A stretch of 64,000 nt of DNA, taken from NCBI RefSeq assembly GCF_000192865.1, contig NC_015276.1, positions 744,001 to 808,000 of the forward strand, written 5' to 3'. Position 1 is the first letter of the stretch; the number at the start of each line of letters is the position of its first letter. The stretch comes from Marinomonas mediterranea MMB-1. Its GTDB lineage: Bacteria; Pseudomonadota; Gammaproteobacteria; Pseudomonadales; Marinomonadaceae. This document shows, one piece after another, positions 60,420 to 64,000 of this stretch. A program made the translations under genes and the position numbers. The notes beneath the pieces are model-generated. The model was not told where the DNA came from, did no database searches, and saw only the letters and a program-made list of their open reading frames with translations.

Positions 60420-61472
60420 TTAACTACGTTCAATTTTATCAAGTAACGCTAAAAACTCTTCAGCGGTGGTTGTTTGTCTCAGCTCTCTTAGGTTGGCTTC
60501 AATATAGGGGTAATGCCTTTTAAGGTATGCGCACCATTGTTTTAGCCTGCCTACGGTGGCAAATTCGTCACACTCACCTCGTAGATTTTTTTGGTATTGG
60601 TCAATGAGCGTGAGCAGAGGTTCTTTTTTGTTTTGTTCAGTTTTTACGGTATGGCCTTCGCTTTCTAATCGATGTTTGAGCTGCCTAAAAACAAATGGGT
60701 TGCTTAAGCTGCCTCGCCCGATCATAAAATCAACACAGCCAGTCATTTCGTGGCATCGCATTAACGTCTCGAAGTCATCAATATCACCATTGGCAATAAT
60801 ACGCATTTTGCTCCGAGCGTTTATTTCTCCAATCTTTTCCCATCGTGCAGGTGGCTTATACCCATCTTTCTTTGTACGTCCGTGAACGGTCAGAGCGTGC
60901 GTTCCTGCTTCTTCTATTGCGGATACGTTTTCGAATAGAAGCGATTCATCTTCATAGCCAAGCCTTATTTTGGCTGACAATCCAATATGGCTAGGGAGCA
61001 CTTGCTGTAGACTGCTCATAATTAGGTGTAACTGCTCAGGAGTTTGCAGTAGCACTGAGCCGCCGCCATGCCCGTTGACTCGCTTGGCTGGGCAGCCGAA
61101 ATTCATATCAATATGCTTTGCCCCAGCAGCAACTGCATTTATTGCACTTTGTGCTATTCTTTCTGCATTGCTGCCTAAAAGCTGTATGTGAACTGGGTGT
61201 CCATGCTCAGTGCGACTGTTTTTATCAATTTCAGGCACCAACCTTCTAAAACCAGTAACAGGGATAGGGTTCTGAGAAACACGAATAAATTCTGAAACTA
61301 AATAGTCCATCCCCCCAATTGATGACAGAAGGGATCTCATTATGTGATCCATAACGCCTTCCATTGGAGCGACTGCCAAAGAGAAAGATTTCTTTTGAGT
61401 ATGGGGGGTGTTGATTGGTTGATTTTGAATTGTATTGGGTGTGTTCACGATTTGAATCAAACTGTTATGCAA
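60420..61472 (-). CDS. dusC: tRNA-dihydrouridine(16) synthase DusC-like
   Basis: Flavoenzyme reducing U16 (or another D-loop uridine) in tRNA. TIM barrel with SLAVAPMEGVMD, VSEFIRVSQNPIP, MNFGCPAKRVNGHGGGSVLL carrying the catalytic Cys, VHGRTKKDGYKP, MIGRGSLSNPF, and the C-terminal VGRLKQWCAYLKRHY typical of DusC. The N-terminus is uncertain: the frame opens at a TTG (61,472) with no ribosome site, and conservation begins only near residue 30 (E. coli DusC starts 5 residues before APMEGV). 350 residues as drawn; the true protein may be shorter. Convergent with the tRNA cluster. Confidence 0.87.
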   Translation of the reverse strand: MHNSLIQIVNTPNTIQNQPINTPHTQKKSFSLAVAPMEGVMDHIMRSLLSSIGGMDYLVSEFIRVSQNPIPVTGFRRLVPEIDKNSRTEHGHPVHIQLLGSNAERIAQSAINAVAAGAKHIDMNFGCPAKRVNGHGGGSVLLQTPEQLHLIMSSLQQVLPSHIGLSAKIRLGYEDESLLFENVSAIEEAGTHALTVHGRTKKDGYKPPARWEKIGEINARSKMRIIANGDIDDFETLMRCHEMTGCVDFMIGRGSLSNPFVFRQLKHRLESEGHTVKTEQNKKEPLLTLIDQYQKNLRGECDEFATVGRLKQWCAYLKRHYPYIEANLRELRQTTTAEEFLALLDKIERS

Positions 61473-61603
61473 AAAAAATATGAAACTGTTCTAGTTTGTG
61501 GTAAAAATATGCAACCAAAATAGAAGATCTGTTCAAAATTTGAATAAGATCACATTCGCTGCCTCTAAACAAGGCAATAATTCGTGCAAGTAAGGGTACA
61601 ACA

Positions 61604-61849
61604 ATGAACGAATTGGTTAGTGAAGGTATCGGCCTAATGGTCTTGGGGATGGGGTTTGTATTCCTCTTCTTGATTGTTCTGATTTTTGCTACTAGCTATA
61701 TGTCTACCTTGGTTAATAAGCTGTTTCCTGAAGTGGCTCAACCTGCTACTCCTGCTAAAGCGCCTAGTGCTTCTGCAGCAGCGAATACCGTAGACCCTCA
61801 GATTATTGCTGCTATTTCGGCAGCAATACACCAACATCGCAACAGATAA
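61604..61849 (+). CDS. oadG: Oxaloacetate decarboxylase gamma subunit
   Basis: 81 residues: one membrane helix (GLMVLGMGFVFLFLIVLIFAT), an Ala/Pro-rich linker and a C-terminal HQHRNR, where histidines bind the Zn that serves decarboxylation in the complex. First in oadGAB with AAGGG before the ATG. Inner-membrane part of the sodium-pumping decarboxylase. Confidence 0.92.
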   Translation: MNELVSEGIGLMVLGMGFVFLFLIVLIFATSYMSTLVNKLFPEVAQPATPAKAPSASAAANTVDPQIIAAISAAIHQHRNR

Positions 61850-61882
61850 TATAAACAGACGCATTTTGCCGAGGCTGAATCT

Positions 61883-63667
61883 ATGACAACAACTAAACAA
61901 CCTCTTGGTATAACCGATGTCGTACTACGCGACGCACATCAATCACTATTTGCTACACGCCTACGTATTGACGATATGCTTCCTATTGCAGAGAAGCTAG
62001 ATAAAGTAGGTTTTTGGTCACTTGAATCTTGGGGTGGGGCGACGTTTGACTCGTGCATCCGATTCATTGGTGAAGATCCTTGGGATCGTATTCGTGAGCT
62101 TAAAAAAGCGATGCCGAATACGCCTCAGCAGATGCTTCTGCGCGGACAGAATTTATTAGGCTACCGACATTATGCGGATGATGTTGTGGCTAAGTTTGTT
62201 GAACGTGCTGCAACAAACGGTGTGGATGTGTTTCGTATCTTTGATGCGATGAATGATCCACGCAACCTAGAGCAGGCTATTAAGTCGGTAAAAGAAGTAG
62301 GGAAGCATGCCCAAGGAACGCTTTCTTATACTAAAAGCCATGTGCATACGACTAAGACGTGGGTTGATTACGCCAAGACACTTGAAGACATGGGGGCAGA
62401 TTCCATTGCCATTAAAGATATGTCTGGAATCTTGACGCCGTATGATGCGTTTGAATTGGTTGGCTTGCTAAAAGAACAAACAGATTTAGAAGTTCAATTG
62501 CATGCGCACGCGACATCAGGGTTGTCGGATATGACGATTTTGAAAGCGGTAGAAGCAGGTATTGATCGAGTAGATACGGCTATTTCTTCCATGTCTATGA
62601 CGTACGGTCATTCAGCAACCGAGTCAGTTGTCGCTGCGCTTCAAGGTACAAACCGCGATACCGGATTGGATCTTGCGTTGCTTGAAGAAATTGCTGCTTA
62701 CTTCCGTGTTGTTCGCAAAAAATATGCGAAGTTTGAAGGCTCTCTGCGTGGTACTGACTCTCGGATCCTAATCGCACAAGTTCCTGGTGGCATGTTAACA
62801 AACATGGAAAATCAGTTAAAAGAGCAGGGGGCTGCGGACAAGTTTGATGAAGTATTGGAAGAGATACCAAAAGTTCGTCAAGACCTCGGCATGATCCCGC
62901 TAGTAACGCCTACGTCTCAAATTGTGGGTACGCAGGCTGTACTAAATGTTTTAACAGGTGAGCGTTATAAGTCTATCTCTAAAGAAACCGCCGGTGTTTT
63001 GAAGGGAGAGTATGGTGCTGCACCAGCAGAGTTCAATAAAGAGTTGCAAACTCGAGTGTTAGATGGCGCTGAGCCGATCACTTGTCGCCCTGCTGATTTG
63101 TTAGAACCAGAAGTTGAAAAGCTTACGCAAGAGCTTGAGACATTGGCGTCTGAAAAAGGAATTGCTCTATCTAATGAGTCAATCGACGATGTGTTGACCT
63201 ATGCGTTGTTCCCTCAAATAGGCCTTAAATTTCTGGAGAATCGTGGCGATGCGAGCGCCTTTGAGCCCGTTCCGACTGGCGAAGAGTTGGTTGCTAAGGC
63301 GCCAGTTGAAGCTGGCCCCGCTGTTTATACCGTAAGTGTGTCTGGGCAGAGTTACGTTGTTGAAGTGACCGATGGCGGTGATATCAGTCAAATTCAGCCA
63401 GTAGGTTCTGCGTCTGCCGCACCAGTTGCTGCCGCTGCGCCTGCTCCAGCGAGTGGTGGTGAAGACGTGCCAGCACCATTAGCGGGTAACATCTTTAAGG
63501 TACTTGTCTCTCCTGGGCAGCAGGTTCAAGAAGGCGAAACCATTATGATCTTGGAAGCTATGAAAATGGAGACTGAGATCTCAGCACCGAAATCTGGCGT
63601 TGTTGGCTCTATCTATGTCAAAGAAGGTGATGCGGTACAGGTAGGTCAAGCGCTTGTCTCTCTATAA
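61883..63667 (+). CDS. oadA: Oxaloacetate decarboxylase alpha subunit
   Basis: 594 residues. N-terminal carboxyltransferase barrel (GITDVVLRDAHQSLFATRLRI, ESWGGATFDSCIRF, LRGQNLLGYRHYADDVV, QLHAHATSG with the metal ligands), a helical middle (PGGMLTNMENQLKEQ), an Ala/Pro linker at about 510-525 and a biotinyl domain whose target lysine is in ILEAMKMETEI. It takes CO2 from oxaloacetate onto biotin; decarboxylation by OadB then exports sodium. Confidence 0.96.
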   Translation: MTTTKQPLGITDVVLRDAHQSLFATRLRIDDMLPIAEKLDKVGFWSLESWGGATFDSCIRFIGEDPWDRIRELKKAMPNTPQQMLLRGQNLLGYRHYADDVVAKFVERAATNGVDVFRIFDAMNDPRNLEQAIKSVKEVGKHAQGTLSYTKSHVHTTKTWVDYAKTLEDMGADSIAIKDMSGILTPYDAFELVGLLKEQTDLEVQLHAHATSGLSDMTILKAVEAGIDRVDTAISSMSMTYGHSATESVVAALQGTNRDTGLDLALLEEIAAYFRVVRKKYAKFEGSLRGTDSRILIAQVPGGMLTNMENQLKEQGAADKFDEVLEEIPKVRQDLGMIPLVTPTSQIVGTQAVLNVLTGERYKSISKETAGVLKGEYGAAPAEFNKELQTRVLDGAEPITCRPADLLEPEVEKLTQELETLASEKGIALSNESIDDVLTYALFPQIGLKFLENRGDASAFEPVPTGEELVAKAPVEAGPAVYTVSVSGQSYVVEVTDGGDISQIQPVGSASAAPVAAAAPAPASGGEDVPAPLAGNIFKVLVSPGQQVQEGETIMILEAMKMETEISAPKSGVVGSIYVKEGDAVQVGQALVSL

Positions 63668-63705
63668 AGAGAGCGGTGCATAACACTTATATGCCTTTTA
63701 TATAG

Positions 63706-63738
63706 CAACACTTCTATGACTATTGAATAGAAGTGTTG
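63706..63738 (+). repeat. Hairpin between oadA and oadB
   Basis: CAACACTTCTAT and its exact complement with a 9-base loop, in the 111-base gap between two genes of one operon. No T-run. It may stabilise the upstream oadGA message or reduce readthrough to set subunit ratios. Confidence 0.7.
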
Positions 63739-63778
63739 TGTTAAACATGCTTCTCTTGAGAGGAAAGGTTCGTTCGAT

Positions 63779-64000
63779 ATGGAAGAAAAATTACTAAATC
63801 TATACCACGACACGGGAATCTATCAGCTGGAATTTGGGCAAGCTGTGATGATGTGTGTTGGTTTACTCTTGGTTTACCTCGCGATCAAAAAGGGTTTTGA
63901 GCCATTGCTTCTTTTGCCAATTGGTATAGGCGCTATTTTGGTCAACATACCGGGTGCGGGTTTTATGGCAGCACCGGTATATGATGCTGCTGGTCATATG
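63779..64000 (+). CDS. oadB: Oxaloacetate decarboxylase beta subunit, 3' truncated by window
   Basis: ATG at 63,779 preceded by GAGAGGAAAGG; 74 codons before the window ends. Reads MEEKLLNLYHDTGIYQLEFG then a first membrane helix (VMMCVGLLLVYLAI), KKGFEPLLLLPIGIGAILVN and IPGAG, the usual start of OadB/GcdB sodium pumps. The rest lies outside the window. Confidence 0.93.
   Translation, partial: MEEKLLNLYHDTGIYQLEFGQAVMMCVGLLLVYLAIKKGFEPLLLLPIGIGAILVNIPGAGFMAAPVYDAAGHM

Overview
The window looks like chromosome from a marine gammaproteobacterium, probably an Oceanospirillales (Marinomonas-like) organism. This is inferred from the gene order mutS-fdxA, pncC-recA and alaS-lysC-csrA-tRNA-Ser-tRNA-Arg, from a 283-residue ThyA of the Vibrio type, and from a sodium-pump oxaloacetate decarboxylase (oadGAB). 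No rRNA, prophage, IS element or CRISPR array was seen.

Left flank (1-17,600) is housekeeping: ptsP (5' truncated by the window edge), lgt, thyA, folA, a secreted C-type-lectin repeat protein, yjbQ, a PAS protein with a degenerate GGDEF domain, rlmJ, ilvD, an EAL-HDOD protein, fdxA, mutS, pncC and recA. Between the EAL-HDOD gene and fdxA is an unannotated RNA gene with 13 GGA motifs, four of them in hairpin loops, ending in a textbook terminator. It sits where rsmZ sits in Pseudomonas (next to fdxA) and is very likely a CsrA-sequestering RNA; csrA itself is at 59,546. A near-consensus LexA operator precedes recA.

Centre (17,600-51,360) is a large exopolysaccharide locus. Its gene content and order match the symbiosis polysaccharide (syp) cluster of Vibrio fischeri. 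On the minus strand, from right to left, come glycosyltransferase, flippase, ligase, acetyltransferase, glycosyltransferase, an extra secreted protein, chain-length regulator, two glycosyltransferases and the initiating sugar transferase (J-K-L-M-N-O-P-Q-R-like). These are followed by STAS, OmpA-like lipoprotein, SLBB exporter, CpsD-like ATPase, a kinase-less REC-HPt protein, a HATPase-REC-PP2C protein and a LuxO/SypG-like sigma-54 activator (A-B-C-D-F-E-G-like). Flanking plus-strand genes add a GT2, an epimerase, a full hybrid kinase and a glmS copy. I find seven sigma-54 (-24/-12) promoter candidates. Most are accompanied by the palindrome TTGCA-N3-TGCAA, which is the LuxO-type binding site as I remember it. 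The proposed circuit is: hybrid kinase and HPt protein -> LuxO/SypG-like activator -> sigma-54 promoters, with a SypA/SypE-like partner switch as a second control layer. A LruC/GEVED secreted protein and a small lipoprotein lie under the same type of promoter and may be matrix components.

Right flank (51,480-64,000): a membrane-anchored coiled-coil protein, recX, a 34-codon small ORF, alr, alaS, lysC, csrA, tRNA-Ser(GCU), three identical tRNA-Arg(ACG), dusC, oadG, oadA and the start of oadB. In E. coli recA-recX-alaS-csrA-tRNAs are contiguous. Here the polysaccharide locus separates recA from recX, and recX is inverted.
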